Shown piece by piece: positions 1 through 7,086 of a stretch of DNA of 64,000 nucleotides (position 1 is its first letter; each line of letters starts with the position of its first letter). The DNA is taken from the NCBI GenBank assembly GCA_964602595.1, contig CAZRRO010000008.1, positions 212,346 to 276,345 of the forward strand. Reading direction: 5' to 3'. The notes beneath the pieces are model-generated. The model was not told the origin of the DNA and ran no database searches. It saw only the letters and a list, made by a program, of their open reading frames with translations. The stretch comes from CAIWAH01 sp964602595. Lineage in GTDB: Bacteria; Verrucomicrobiota; Verrucomicrobiia; Limisphaerales; UBA9464. The translations under genes were made by a program, and so were the position numbers.

Positions 1-318
1 CGTCTCAATGCGCGGGGGCCGGGCGTGGTTCTCGACCGCAATCCAGACCGACCCCGGACTCTCCGTGGTGAGTTCGTGGAAGCGCAGGGCCGAGAGCAGG
101 CAGACGACCGCTTCTGGCTTTCGCAGGGCGACCAGTGCTAGGTCTTCGTGCGATTCGAGCGGGGCATCGGCGACCCGGTAGACGCCGCGACCCATTTGAA
201 CGAGCTGCCCCTCACGGGCCTGCTTCCGGATATCGGCGCGATGCTCCGGGGAGGACCGCACTCGGAAGAGCGCACCCGCCTTCGTCATCGTCGGCTTCTT
301 CGGTTTCCGCGCCTTCAC
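1..318 (-). CDS. AbiEi-type antitoxin, partial (C-terminus beyond window)
   Basis: Reading the minus strand leftward gives an open frame that runs off the window edge. It encodes the wing-helix start of an AbiEi family antitoxin (type IV toxin-antitoxin systems): a KAGALFRV segment, then RGVYRVAD, then KPEAVVCLLSALRFHELT, the usual core of this family. Such proteins repress their own operon and counter a nucleotidyltransferase toxin (AbiEii), which would be expected just left of the window. Two starts are possible: GTG at 318, giving a basic VKARKPKKPT leader typical of the family, or ATG at 288; I prefer the GTG. Only about 106 residues are visible. Family recognition is from the motif pattern; the partner toxin is inference. 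Confidence 0.75.
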   Translation of the reverse strand, partial: MKARKPKKPTMTKAGALFRVRSSPEHRADIRKQAREGQLVQMGRGVYRVADAPLESHEDLALVALRKPEAVVCLLSALRFHELTTESPGSVWIAVENHARPPRIET

Positions 319-475
319 ACTTCGTAAGCTACAATACGTCGGTAGTTATGCGCAAGTAACGACATCCAAGACATTGCGCGGACCAATTGTCCGCTGGTCG
401 GCGTTCTGATGTTCCAGTCGTGAGGTCGGCCGAGATCGAACAAACTATCGGAAAGAAAATTCCCGCCCCGCTGAA

Positions 476-1876
476 TCAGCACGTCTTCCCGAGCAGCCGG
501 GTTACATGGTTGTCCAACGCCAGCTTTCTGGCGGGCTCAGCCAGGCTTCCGCCCTGTTCGATCAGCGAACGCTGAAGAGTAGGCGCGGACCGGACGGCTT
601 CTCGCTCCAGTTGAATGCGTTCGTCACCGGTCAGTTTTTCAAGGAACTGAGCGACCTCATGCTGTCGTTTCAGCTCGCGCAATTGTTCCCGCTCTTCGCG
701 GCGGCTCTGGCGTTTGGCTTCTTGGGCTTTCCGCTCCTGAAGTTCCAGTTCGTTGCGTGCTTTTTCAGTGACCCCGACGAAGCCGGGTGGAGCCGCGTAA
801 CTCCCGTGAATGGCGCTGAGGAGAAACCCCGGCGGGTTCCGCGATACCCTTGGGTCTTTGCGCGCGACCAGCCAGTCCAGCACCTCGACCTGAGCCCGAA
901 TCTCCTCGGCTGGAAACCTTCCCACGACATCCTCGGCCGCGCTCATGCCCACCCCGCGTTCCACCAACTCAGTCGCCAATGGCGAAATCGTGCCGTCGGG
1001 AACGCTGGGTGTTTTGATGGAAGAGCGTGATTCCGGCTGGGCGAATCGAACCTCCCATTTTCCGGAGCAGACTTTGTGGAACCTTTCGTTTTCAGGCAGC
1101 AGCTCCAAGTAGCCCGCCCGTTCCAACTCCTCGATGCCCACACGCAGCTTCCGCTTGAGGCTTGCAGCATCGTAGCCGCGTGACAGTCCGACGTGATTCC
1201 AGCTCAGTTCCTTGAGGTCGAACTCCCAGCGGCGGCGGTGGAAGAACCGCTTGTCGAGAAAGCGATACAGCCGCTTCGCGATGGCGCTCTGGAGCCCCTT
1301 GAAGAACTCGAAGTTGATGCCTTTGAGGTTGCCCGCTTGGAAGCTCCGGTAGAGGACCTCGTTCCAGACAAAAGCCGATTGGGGCGCTCCGGAACCAAGG
1401 TCGGGACGCGTGGCGTGGCGATGGCAAAGCCACACGTTGTCGATGACGTGGAATTTCTCGTCCACCCAGCACTTACGGTTTCTGTCCCACCACGCGTTCC
1501 GGTAGTAGAGCGTCACGCCGGTCCACCGGTTCAGCGACTCCTCCAACCGGTCGTAAGTTTTGGTGTCGTCGCGCCAGCCCAGTAACCGAATGAGCTGGTA
1601 GCGCGTGAAGGAAACTTTGCGTTCCGCGAACCCGCCCTGACGACTGAGTTGAATCAGTCCGAGCAACACCTCGTCGTCCAGGGCCGTGGGCAACCCGAAG
1701 GCATCCGAACCGGTGACGGTGAGTTGCCGAGTGATGTGCTCGCCGCGACTCTTGTCCCAGATCCGGTCCTCAAACCGGAGTGTCTTCAACGCAGCCGGGA
1801 GCCGATGCGCCAGTGCGCACAGCGGAAACTCCGCCAAGTTCAGTTCATCCCGTCCGTCTCCGTTTCCTGCTCTCAT
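476..1876 (-). CDS. Plasmid-type replication initiator protein A (RepA/RPA family)
   Basis: A 466-residue protein whose first two-thirds match the replication initiator A family of plasmids: NLAEFPLCALAHR, TVTGSDAFGLPTALDDEVL, FTRYQLIRLLGW, TGVTLYYRNAWWD, FVWNEVLYRSFQAGNLK and KRLYRFLDKRF occur in the family order. It would bind origin repeats and open the element's own replication origin. The last 160 residues are charged and probably coiled coil (ELQERKAQEAKRQ). I start it at ATG 1876, preceded by GGAG five bases upstream; an upstream in-frame ATG at 1948 has no site. Iteron-like repeats lie 170-250 bp upstream, and divergent parA starts at 2315. This marks the left region as plasmid-derived or as an integrative element with a plasmid replicon. 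Confidence 0.85.
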   Translation of the reverse strand: MRAGNGDGRDELNLAEFPLCALAHRLPAALKTLRFEDRIWDKSRGEHITRQLTVTGSDAFGLPTALDDEVLLGLIQLSRQGGFAERKVSFTRYQLIRLLGWRDDTKTYDRLEESLNRWTGVTLYYRNAWWDRNRKCWVDEKFHVIDNVWLCHRHATRPDLGSGAPQSAFVWNEVLYRSFQAGNLKGINFEFFKGLQSAIAKRLYRFLDKRFFHRRRWEFDLKELSWNHVGLSRGYDAASLKRKLRVGIEELERAGYLELLPENERFHKVCSGKWEVRFAQPESRSSIKTPSVPDGTISPLATELVERGVGMSAAEDVVGRFPAEEIRAQVEVLDWLVARKDPRVSRNPPGFLLSAIHGSYAAPPGFVGVTEKARNELELQERKAQEAKRQSRREEREQLRELKRQHEVAQFLEKLTGDERIQLEREAVRSAPTLQRSLIEQGGSLAEPARKLALDNHVTRLLGKTC

Positions 1877-2049
1877 CGACTCCAGTTCGATGCACTTTCT
1901 CTTCCCCACGATTTCACCTCCGCAACAACACGCCCGGTTGTTGTTCATTCAAAGTTTAAGAACAGAGTTGGAAGTTGTGCCGCCGATTCCCCAATGGTTT
2001 CAGGAACCTGCACCAGAATTCCCGCCCCGGATCACAGTGGTTCCGTCCT

Positions 2050-2130
2050 CAACTCCCGGTGTGGCCTGTCCCGGTTCCCGGTAAACCCAGTCCCAACTCC
2101 CGGCTCCGACGCTGTCTCGAATCCCGGTAT
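2050..2130. repeat. Iteron-like direct repeats between rep and parA
   Basis: The motif TCCCGG recurs at 2054, 2076, 2098 and 2122, that is with spacing of 22, 22 and 24 bp, embedded in a looser 22-bp unit (C-Y-C-R-R-Y-TCCCGG-Y, often ending in GT). Neighbouring units share about 13 of 22 bases. Spacing of 22 bp is typical of origin iterons bound by plasmid initiators, and the array lies upstream of the rep gene. The repeats are degenerate, so this is a candidate replication origin, not a firm one. Confidence 0.4.
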
Positions 2131-2217
2131 AGCACGGGCCGAATTGGTTCCGGTAGCCCCTTCCATTCATTCGCCCGGCGAGGGCGCGACATGAATGTTG
2201 GCGGCGCTGGGAAGCAA

Positions 2218-2245
2218 GCAAGCACGCATGCTTGCATCCATGCAA
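2218..2245. promoter_or_regulatory. Nested palindromes upstream of parA (operator or par site)
   Basis: Two perfect inverted repeats overlap here: GCAAGCA-CGCA-TGCTTGC (2218-2235) and TTGCAT-CC-ATGCAA (2232-2245), with a further GCAAGCAAG run just before. They lie 70-100 bp upstream of the parA start. ParA-type operons are usually autoregulated or partitioned from such sites, so an operator or centromere-like site for the ParA/RHH pair is likely, but nothing here proves which protein binds. Confidence 0.45.
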
Positions 2246-2314
2246 ACAAGCCCACTTGTGGGGATGAGTTGCGACGTGTTACGACCGTATCATGGGACGA
2301 TGGAGGACTCGGGC

Positions 2315-3013
2315 ATGATTGTGGCACTGACCAATTCAAAGGGCGGCGTGGGCAAATCCACCTTGGCGGTTCATCTCGCCGTGTGGTGGAAAGAATCGGG
2401 CGCGAACGTCGCGCTGGTGGATGCGGACGTGCAGTGCTCGTCCTCACTTTGGCTGAAGGAGACGGGGACCGATGTTCCAGTCTTCCGGCTTCAGTCGGCC
2501 GACGAGGTGCTCGACCGCGTTCCGGAAATCAGCCGGTCTTTTGAACACGTCGTGGTGGATGGACCTGCCGGCCTCTCCGAAGTGACGCGTGCCATTCTGC
2601 TCGTGGCGGATTTGGCATTGCTGCCGTGCGGTCCCTCGGTTCTCGACCTGCGGGCCGCCAACGATGCCATCCGCGTCGTTAAACAGGCGCAGGCGATTCG
2701 GAGCGGCCGACCGGACGCGGTGCTGATCCCGAACAAACTTCAGGTGCATTACCGGCTGAGTCGGGAACTGCTGGAAACCACGCGGAACATGGCTGTGGCA
2801 TCAACGGAGGGACTCCGGTTGCGGCAGGCCTACGCCGAGGCCGCCGGTCAGGGGACCGTCGTGTGGCGTCTGGGAACGCGCGGCGAAATGGCTACCAGTG
2901 AAATCAGGGAGTTGTGGAATGGACTATTCAGGACGGACACGGAGAACGATGGGCGAAGCATTGCAGACGGCGGGGCTCAGCCCCGAGGAACTGACCTTTG
3001 TGACCGGCGGTGA
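2315..3013 (+). CDS. parA: ParA-type partition ATPase
   Basis: A 232-residue MinD/ParA ATPase. It starts MIVALTNSKGGVGKST with the deviant Walker A motif at the extreme N-terminus, followed by VALVDADVQ (Walker A' aspartates) and VVVDGPAG (Walker B). The start ATG at 2315 has TGGAGG eight to nine bases upstream; the upstream frame is open but less credible. The short form without an N-terminal HTH implies that repression is done by the partner. Function: segregation of the element at cell division by ATP-dependent patterning on the nucleoid. The downstream ribbon-helix-helix gene overlaps its 3' end. Confidence 0.88.
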   Translation: MIVALTNSKGGVGKSTLAVHLAVWWKESGANVALVDADVQCSSSLWLKETGTDVPVFRLQSADEVLDRVPEISRSFEHVVVDGPAGLSEVTRAILLVADLALLPCGPSVLDLRAANDAIRVVKQAQAIRSGRPDAVLIPNKLQVHYRLSRELLETTRNMAVASTEGLRLRQAYAEAAGQGTVVWRLGTRGEMATSEIRELWNGLFRTDTENDGRSIADGGAQPRGTDLCDRR

Positions 3014-3287
3014 GGTCTCTCCATCCAAGCTCCCGGCAGAGAATCCCAAAACCGACCGGCCGACCCGCAGGCCCAAAGCGAGGGCATTGGTGACGCCCGT
3101 CGCCGATGAGCCCGCCCCTGATTCAGGTCTTGGGGCGACGGTCTCGATGACCTTTCGACTCCCGGCAGATCTACCCGCCCAGCTCATTCGCACCTCGGCC
3201 GAACGACGGGTTCAACGAAGGAACCCAAGCAGCCAACAAGCTATCGTGGCGGAAGCACTCAGGGATTGGTTCGCGCGCCACGGCTGA
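2949..3287 (+). CDS. Small partition partner with C-terminal ribbon-helix-helix domain
   Basis: A 112-residue protein starting MGEALQTAGLSPEEL, with GGAG four bases before the ATG, and overlapping the end of parA by 65 bp in another frame, which indicates translational coupling. The N-terminal 60 residues are basic and proline-rich; the C-terminal 50 (ATVSMTFRLPADLPAQL then SSQQAIVAEALRDWF) fit a ribbon-helix-helix DNA-binding fold of the ParG/Arc class or a small plasmid ParB substitute. Expected role: binds the centromere/operator, possibly the palindromes at 2218-2245, and stimulates ParA. The RHH fold is an inference from pattern. Confidence 0.65.
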   Translation: MGEALQTAGLSPEELTFVTGGEVSPSKLPAENPKTDRPTRRPKARALVTPVADEPAPDSGLGATVSMTFRLPADLPAQLIRTSAERRVQRRNPSSQQAIVAEALRDWFARHG

Positions 3288-3432
3288 ACTGAAGGTGCAG
3301 TGGTTTCCAACCGTTGTTTGAGCCAGTCAAACATGGTAAAAGGCACTCTGGGAGGTTTTGGCTTCCCGTAGTCGTCAGTTCAGATGCCAACGCATCGTGC
3401 TGACTCCATTTTGAGATGGGCATGAACGCCCG
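3284..3432 (+). other. Gene-free leader between parAB and the structured RNA
   Basis: It holds a 9-bp inverted repeat, CTGAACTGA (3284-3292) with TCAGTTCAG (3375-3383), which encloses a 6-bp hairpin GTTTGA/TCAAAC (3316-3332) and an imperfect GGGAGG..CTTCCC stem (3350-3367). There is no T-run, so no standard terminator of parAB. It may be part of the large RNA or carry its promoter; I see no clear -35/-10 pair. Confidence 0.35.
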
Positions 3433-4702
3433 CCAAACCGGACTCACCATCCGGCTAAGGGGACGGAGTTTACCAACCGTCACGTTCATGTTCCGTAGAG
3501 CGTGGTGCCACGAGAGTGGCCCGCCACGTTCGAGAGAGGCTTCTGGAAGTAATCCCCGGTCACCAACCGGAGCAATCTCCAGATTCTATCTCATGGCGTC
3601 GGGGCTCCGCCCCGCGAATACGGGCGAACGGGAAACGCTCTACCGTGCAAATCGGCGGAGTTGTCGGATTCAAAGCGGGTGCGGAAGGCAGCTTCCAAAT
3701 CCCTCGGCGGGACGCGTGACCACAGCCCTTTGGGCCAATCGGGTGCAATGCTCGTAAGGTTCGCGTAACGCACGCTGGCGTCGGGAGCCCGGCGGTCGCA
3801 AGACCGACCGGCCGGAGGGGGACAACCTCCGGGGTTCTGCCGAAAAAGCAGACCGTGAAAAGCTCAACGATGAGAGGGGCATCAAGCCCTTGCCAGTAAG
3901 CCGCAGCAGAGACGGAGCCGAATCGGGAACGACCAACCAGGACGGGTAAGGGAGCAGCTTCTGTATTCTAGCCCCTGAAATCGGTCCCCCCAGTGGGGAT
4001 CGGAAACGATGCCGAGGCGGAAGCCTCGGCCATACCTGGAAGGAACGGACGATAGTGTCCTACCGACGTGACTGCTGTAGCGAAGAGTCAGACTAACCGT
4101 GCAAGGAGTGTGGCTGCCGGAGTGGTATCCGGTGTCGGCCAAGTCAGCCGATGATTCAAACGCCGCACTTCGATGAGAGTGTTCCAAGTAGGAGCGGACG
4201 ATGGTCCGCACCCTGTCCGCGTTTCCTTCGGGAGACAACGGGCGGGGTGTCGCTTCAGCAAGGCAGTTGAAGCGACGGGCGCGTGCTTACGGGTGGTGCC
4301 GGGCACAACGCGCACACGAAAGGAACGACGGGATGAACCCGTCTCAAAATGAGGTCAAAGGTCGGTGGGGTCCGATCCCCCACCGGCCGGTTCTCCATCG
4401 AGAGAACATTCGTTCGAACCCGCGTGACCTGGGAACAGGCGGCGGTGCTCGAAGGCAACTGAACAACAAAACGATTTTCGGGAACGCAACGGGATTAGGG
4501 ATTTGCAGGCGCAACCACTATGGATTGCGCAACTGCGATGCAGGAATACAGCTTCGGACAACGGAGCCGGACGAGAAACCTGCGCGCAGCGCGAACACGA
4601 GGTTTTGAGGACGACGAGGTTGGACGTGGTTTTACGCACTGCGAGGTGCTGTAAGGTTTGGGCTTTCGGGAAAGTTGCGCCCCCAATGCAACTTCCCACC
4701 TT
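3433..4702 (+). ncRNA. Candidate giant structured noncoding RNA (about 1.25 kb)
   Basis: No frame here encodes a credible protein, yet perfect local helices occur almost continuously. On the plus strand several end in stable tetraloops: GCCAC-GAGA-GTGGC (3507-3520), CGGTC-GCAA-GACCG (3793-3806), ATCG-GAAA-CGAT (3999-4010), GCCGAGGC-GGAA-GCCTCGGC (4011-4030), GTTTCC-TTCG-GGAGAC (4221-4236) and CCTG-GGAA-CAGG (4428-4439). Longer stems include CCGGAGG/CCTCCGG (3812-3832), GTCGCTTCA/TGAAGCGAC (4249-4276), GACGGG/CCCGTC (4327-4343), an 11-bp helix (4360-4370 with 4378-4388, one G-U) and a 10-bp helix with one bulge (4668-4697). CCAAACC at 3433-3439 can pair with GGTTTGG at 4655-4661 as a closing helix. 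Five GNRA loops and one UUCG loop on one strand argue for a plus-strand RNA. Size recalls GOLLD, ROOL or OLE RNAs; I recognise no class. Ends are approximate. Confidence 0.65.
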
Positions 4703-4732
4703 CACGCCTCCATAACAGCCGGTGGAGGCGTG
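4703..4732 (+). promoter_or_regulatory. Hairpin sequestering the ribosome-binding site of the 4736 gene
   Basis: CACGCCTCC (4703-4711) and GGAGGCGTG (4724-4732) form a perfect 9-bp stem around a 12-base loop. The GGAGG at 4724-4728 is the Shine-Dalgarno sequence of the gene starting at ATG 4736, so folding would hide it. This implies translational control, perhaps by refolding with the adjoining large RNA or by a bound protein. The hairpin is seen directly; the control is inference. Confidence 0.6.
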
Positions 4733-4735
4733 AAC

Positions 4736-5608
4736 ATGGGTTACCGGTGCGTCACCACCTCGGTGGCGGGATTCGTGCAGCAGCTGGCCGTGTGCTACGT
4801 CGGGCGCGGCTACTACTTCTACGTCCGGGGCGGCATCCCGGCGCACAAGGACCCCGCGGTCATCGACCGCAAGCTGGTCGACCGCTACGGGATCGCCGTT
4901 TCGAAGTGGACCCGGTGCCGACGGCGCAAGCGGGGGCAGGCCAGCTTGCAATATCTGCGCCATGGCGACTTCTTTGTCTTGCTGGCGACCCACGGCGAAC
5001 ACCCGTTCTTCGCCTCGGAAGGGAGGCTGGTGCGGGACATCCGGCGACAGCCCCTGCGGTTCATGGGCTACGCCATCGGCTGCCGTCCCGCCCGGGGCGG
5101 CGGGCCGCTCCACCCCTCGGTCCGTATCGAGCGAGGGGAATTCGCGGCCCTGAAGGCTCACTTGGGCCGAATGGCGGTCCACCGGTCGGTCGATGACCTC
5201 TGCCGGATTCTGGGGTCGCTCCCCTACGAACCTTATGCCCCGGTTCGGGACCAATTGAGCATCCTGGTCCGGTCCATCAACCGCCGCCGCAAAGTGGCCG
5301 GGCTGGAACCCGTGCCGTCAGGAGCCTTTCGGCACCGGCGAAAACCGGTCCGCCCCTTCGGCCCGAGGACGTCCCAGCCGCTGGAAGGCTCCCTCGATTT
5401 ATCCTGTTCGGAAAGGGCTGGTCCCAGCGACTGCATCCCTGAACGGACATTCTTTAGGAGTGACTCAAATGAGCGACATACAGAGCAAGAACCCGAACCC
5501 GCGCAAGAAGCCGACCCCGAAGGGAGGGAATCTGATTCCTTTTCCGAAGCCGGTTCCGGCGAGACCGAATCTGGACCGGCTCCCGGCGGACATGGTGGTT
5601 ACGATTGA
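4736..5608 (+). CDS. Conserved protein of unknown function downstream of the structured RNA
   Basis: A 290-residue protein beginning MGYRCVTTSVAGFVQQLAVC. The first 210 residues look well conserved and folded: CYVGRGYYFYVRGGIP, DRKLVDRYGIAVSKWTRCRR, LQYLRHGDFFVLLATHGEHPFF, HPSVRIERGEFAALKAHL, LPYEPYAPVRDQL and RSINRRRKVAGLEPVP. I have the impression of a recurrent hypothetical family on planctomycete and verrucomicrobial mobile elements, but know no function. It is basic and rich in Arg, Tyr and His, which would suit RNA binding; there are no membrane segments. It sits right after the structured RNA, with its GGAGG site in a hairpin. The acidic last 47 residues (5469-5608) are overprinted on the start of the kinase gene. 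Role as the RNA's protein partner is inference. Confidence 0.8.
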   Translation: MGYRCVTTSVAGFVQQLAVCYVGRGYYFYVRGGIPAHKDPAVIDRKLVDRYGIAVSKWTRCRRRKRGQASLQYLRHGDFFVLLATHGEHPFFASEGRLVRDIRRQPLRFMGYAIGCRPARGGGPLHPSVRIERGEFAALKAHLGRMAVHRSVDDLCRILGSLPYEPYAPVRDQLSILVRSINRRRKVAGLEPVPSGAFRHRRKPVRPFGPRTSQPLEGSLDLSCSERAGPSDCIPERTFFRSDSNERHTEQEPEPAQEADPEGRESDSFSEAGSGETESGPAPGGHGGYD

Positions 5609-6224
5609 TGGCCAGGCCCGCACCGGCAAAAACACGGCGGGCGAACTGCTCGCCCGCGCACTGGGCGGGTTGCTGGTGGACTCCGGCCGTTTCTATCGGT
5701 CGGTAACACAAGCCGCCTTGGTCGCGGAAGTCGATCTGGACGACCGGAACGCGGTGGAATCCTTCTGCGCCGGAGCCCGTCTGGACGCCGTCATCCGCCC
5801 CAACGACCGGGGCGTCCTGGAAGCCCTCGCCACGGTGAACAGCGGCTTGTTCACCGACGCCACCTTGGTCTCCGTCGGAGCCTTGGTTCCGAAGGTGGCG
5901 CAGATCCCCCTGGTTCGGGCCATGGTGAATGCCACGATGCGCCGCCTCTACCTGGGCGGACGCATGATCGTTCTGGGGCGGGACATGGGCATGAAGGTTT
6001 TTCCGAACACGCCCTACCAATTCTACTTCCGCGCCCCGGCCGCAATTCGCGAACTGCGCGATTCCGGGCGGGTGGACAGCGGTGCGGTGGCGAGACGCGA
6101 CCGCGACGACGCCAAGCAGACCTTCTTCCCGCCCAAAGGGGCCGAAGTGGATACCGGCGACAAGACCCCAGAGCAGGTGCTCGAAGTGTTGTTGGATGAA
6201 ATACTGGGGCGGACCCCGGAGTAA
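5469..6224 (+). CDS. Cytidylate kinase-like NMP kinase
   Basis: A 251-residue protein. After a 40-residue Pro/Lys-rich leader comes a P-loop VTIDGQARTGKNT and further cytidylate kinase landmarks: DSGRFYRSVT (substrate helix after the P-loop), LGRDMGMKVFPNTP (matching the family's RDMGT-VFP) and ARRDRDD near the lid. Cmk phosphorylates (d)CMP with ATP. The P-loop GQARTGKNT departs from the usual GPSGSGKGT. AGGAG eight bases before ATG 5469 supports the start; GTG 5460 is an alternative. It overlaps the upstream gene by 140 bp in another frame. A plasmid-borne Cmk relative beside a large RNA is unusual, and its substrate may differ from CMP. Confidence 0.75.
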   Translation: MSDIQSKNPNPRKKPTPKGGNLIPFPKPVPARPNLDRLPADMVVTIDGQARTGKNTAGELLARALGGLLVDSGRFYRSVTQAALVAEVDLDDRNAVESFCAGARLDAVIRPNDRGVLEALATVNSGLFTDATLVSVGALVPKVAQIPLVRAMVNATMRRLYLGGRMIVLGRDMGMKVFPNTPYQFYFRAPAAIRELRDSGRVDSGAVARRDRDDAKQTFFPPKGAEVDTGDKTPEQVLEVLLDEILGRTPE

Positions 6225-6300
6225 TGTGGCTTTTGTGACTGGCCGGTGTTCGGCTGACTCGATGAGAAGCTAGGCACGCGGCACGCCATATCCGCGAACA

Positions 6301-6972
6301 TCAGTCCAGCATCTCGCTTAAGTAGCGGTTGATAGACAGTTTTAGAGGACTGTTCGGCTCCCTGCTTGAGACGAATTGATCCCAAATGACTTCGTGCGCT
6401 GCCGTAAAACGATCCCAAAACCAGTAGGGGTTAACAATTACCGCCCCTTTCTCCATGGCCCATGAAGGATACTTGGAGTCCTCAGTGAAGTATACTCCCT
6501 TGCCCCTGTATCCATGAACCATCGTGTGCCTACCTAGGCGATAAATAATGTGGGAATACGATGTTACCTTTTGATGTTCACCGCTCCCCCAAAGCGAGTC
6601 GTATTCTTCCTTCTGAGCCTTGTTGAGTGGGCGGGATAGATTCGCGTCAATCTTCGTGCACACCTTCAAGAACCCGTCCCGTTGGACATCTTCCTCATTC
6701 TGACCGGGAGAAGGCGGTCGATGGTAGAAGACCTTTCCAAGAGTTTCGATTCCAACGCACGTCATAAGAAACAAAGGGAATGGCGCATAGACCAAGCGCT
6801 TGCCGTCCTTCGCCAATCTCGCCATCTCACTCACCTGGCCAACGAATAAAACTTTTAGTCTTCGCTTAAGCGCAGCGTGCTTTTCCGCCTCACCAAAGGC
6901 TCGCACTTGCCCGTAGTTGAGACCTGTTTCATCGGCATTTGGACCGAAATACACTTCGTCTGGAACTGGCAT
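6301..6972 (-). CDS. Hypothetical protein, possibly HEPN-domain
   Basis: A 223-residue protein in DNA visibly poorer in GC than its neighbours, so probably a separate acquisition. An apolar helix with FLMTCVGIETLGKVFYH is followed 60 residues later by YSHIIYRLGRHTMVHGYRG, which resembles the R-x4-6-H signature and 'RN.LVHG' helix of HEPN ribonuclease-like domains found in defence and toxin systems. No signal peptide or membrane span. It lies downstream of radC on the same strand with a 114-bp gap and has no clear ribosome-binding site. HEPN assignment is pattern-based and tentative. Confidence 0.5.
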   Translation of the reverse strand: MPVPDEVYFGPNADETGLNYGQVRAFGEAEKHAALKRRLKVLFVGQVSEMARLAKDGKRLVYAPFPLFLMTCVGIETLGKVFYHRPPSPGQNEEDVQRDGFLKVCTKIDANLSRPLNKAQKEEYDSLWGSGEHQKVTSYSHIIYRLGRHTMVHGYRGKGVYFTEDSKYPSWAMEKGAVIVNPYWFWDRFTAAHEVIWDQFVSSREPNSPLKLSINRYLSEMLD

Positions 6973-7086
6973 ATTGTAGGCGTCAGATTCTTCACGTTCG
7001 GTTCTTTGACTCCCAAGCCCATCGTAATGAAGAGTCGGAGCTACGTCGAGCTCTCTACGGCTGTGACTCTGGAAGCCGTTTCACGT

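Noticed and set aside
3433..4702. Group II or group I intron, or an array of degenerate tRNAs
   Set aside because: I find no group II domain V pattern (AGCCGU..GAAA..ACGGYU), no reverse transcriptase or endonuclease gene, and no set of stems that makes a tRNA. A covariance-model search would be needed to exclude a divergent intron fully.
3416..4715. Several open frames of 60-135 codons on both strands within the structured region
   Set aside because: None has normal composition, a ribosome-binding site or a recognisable motif, and they overlap in all frames; hairpins explain the sequence better.
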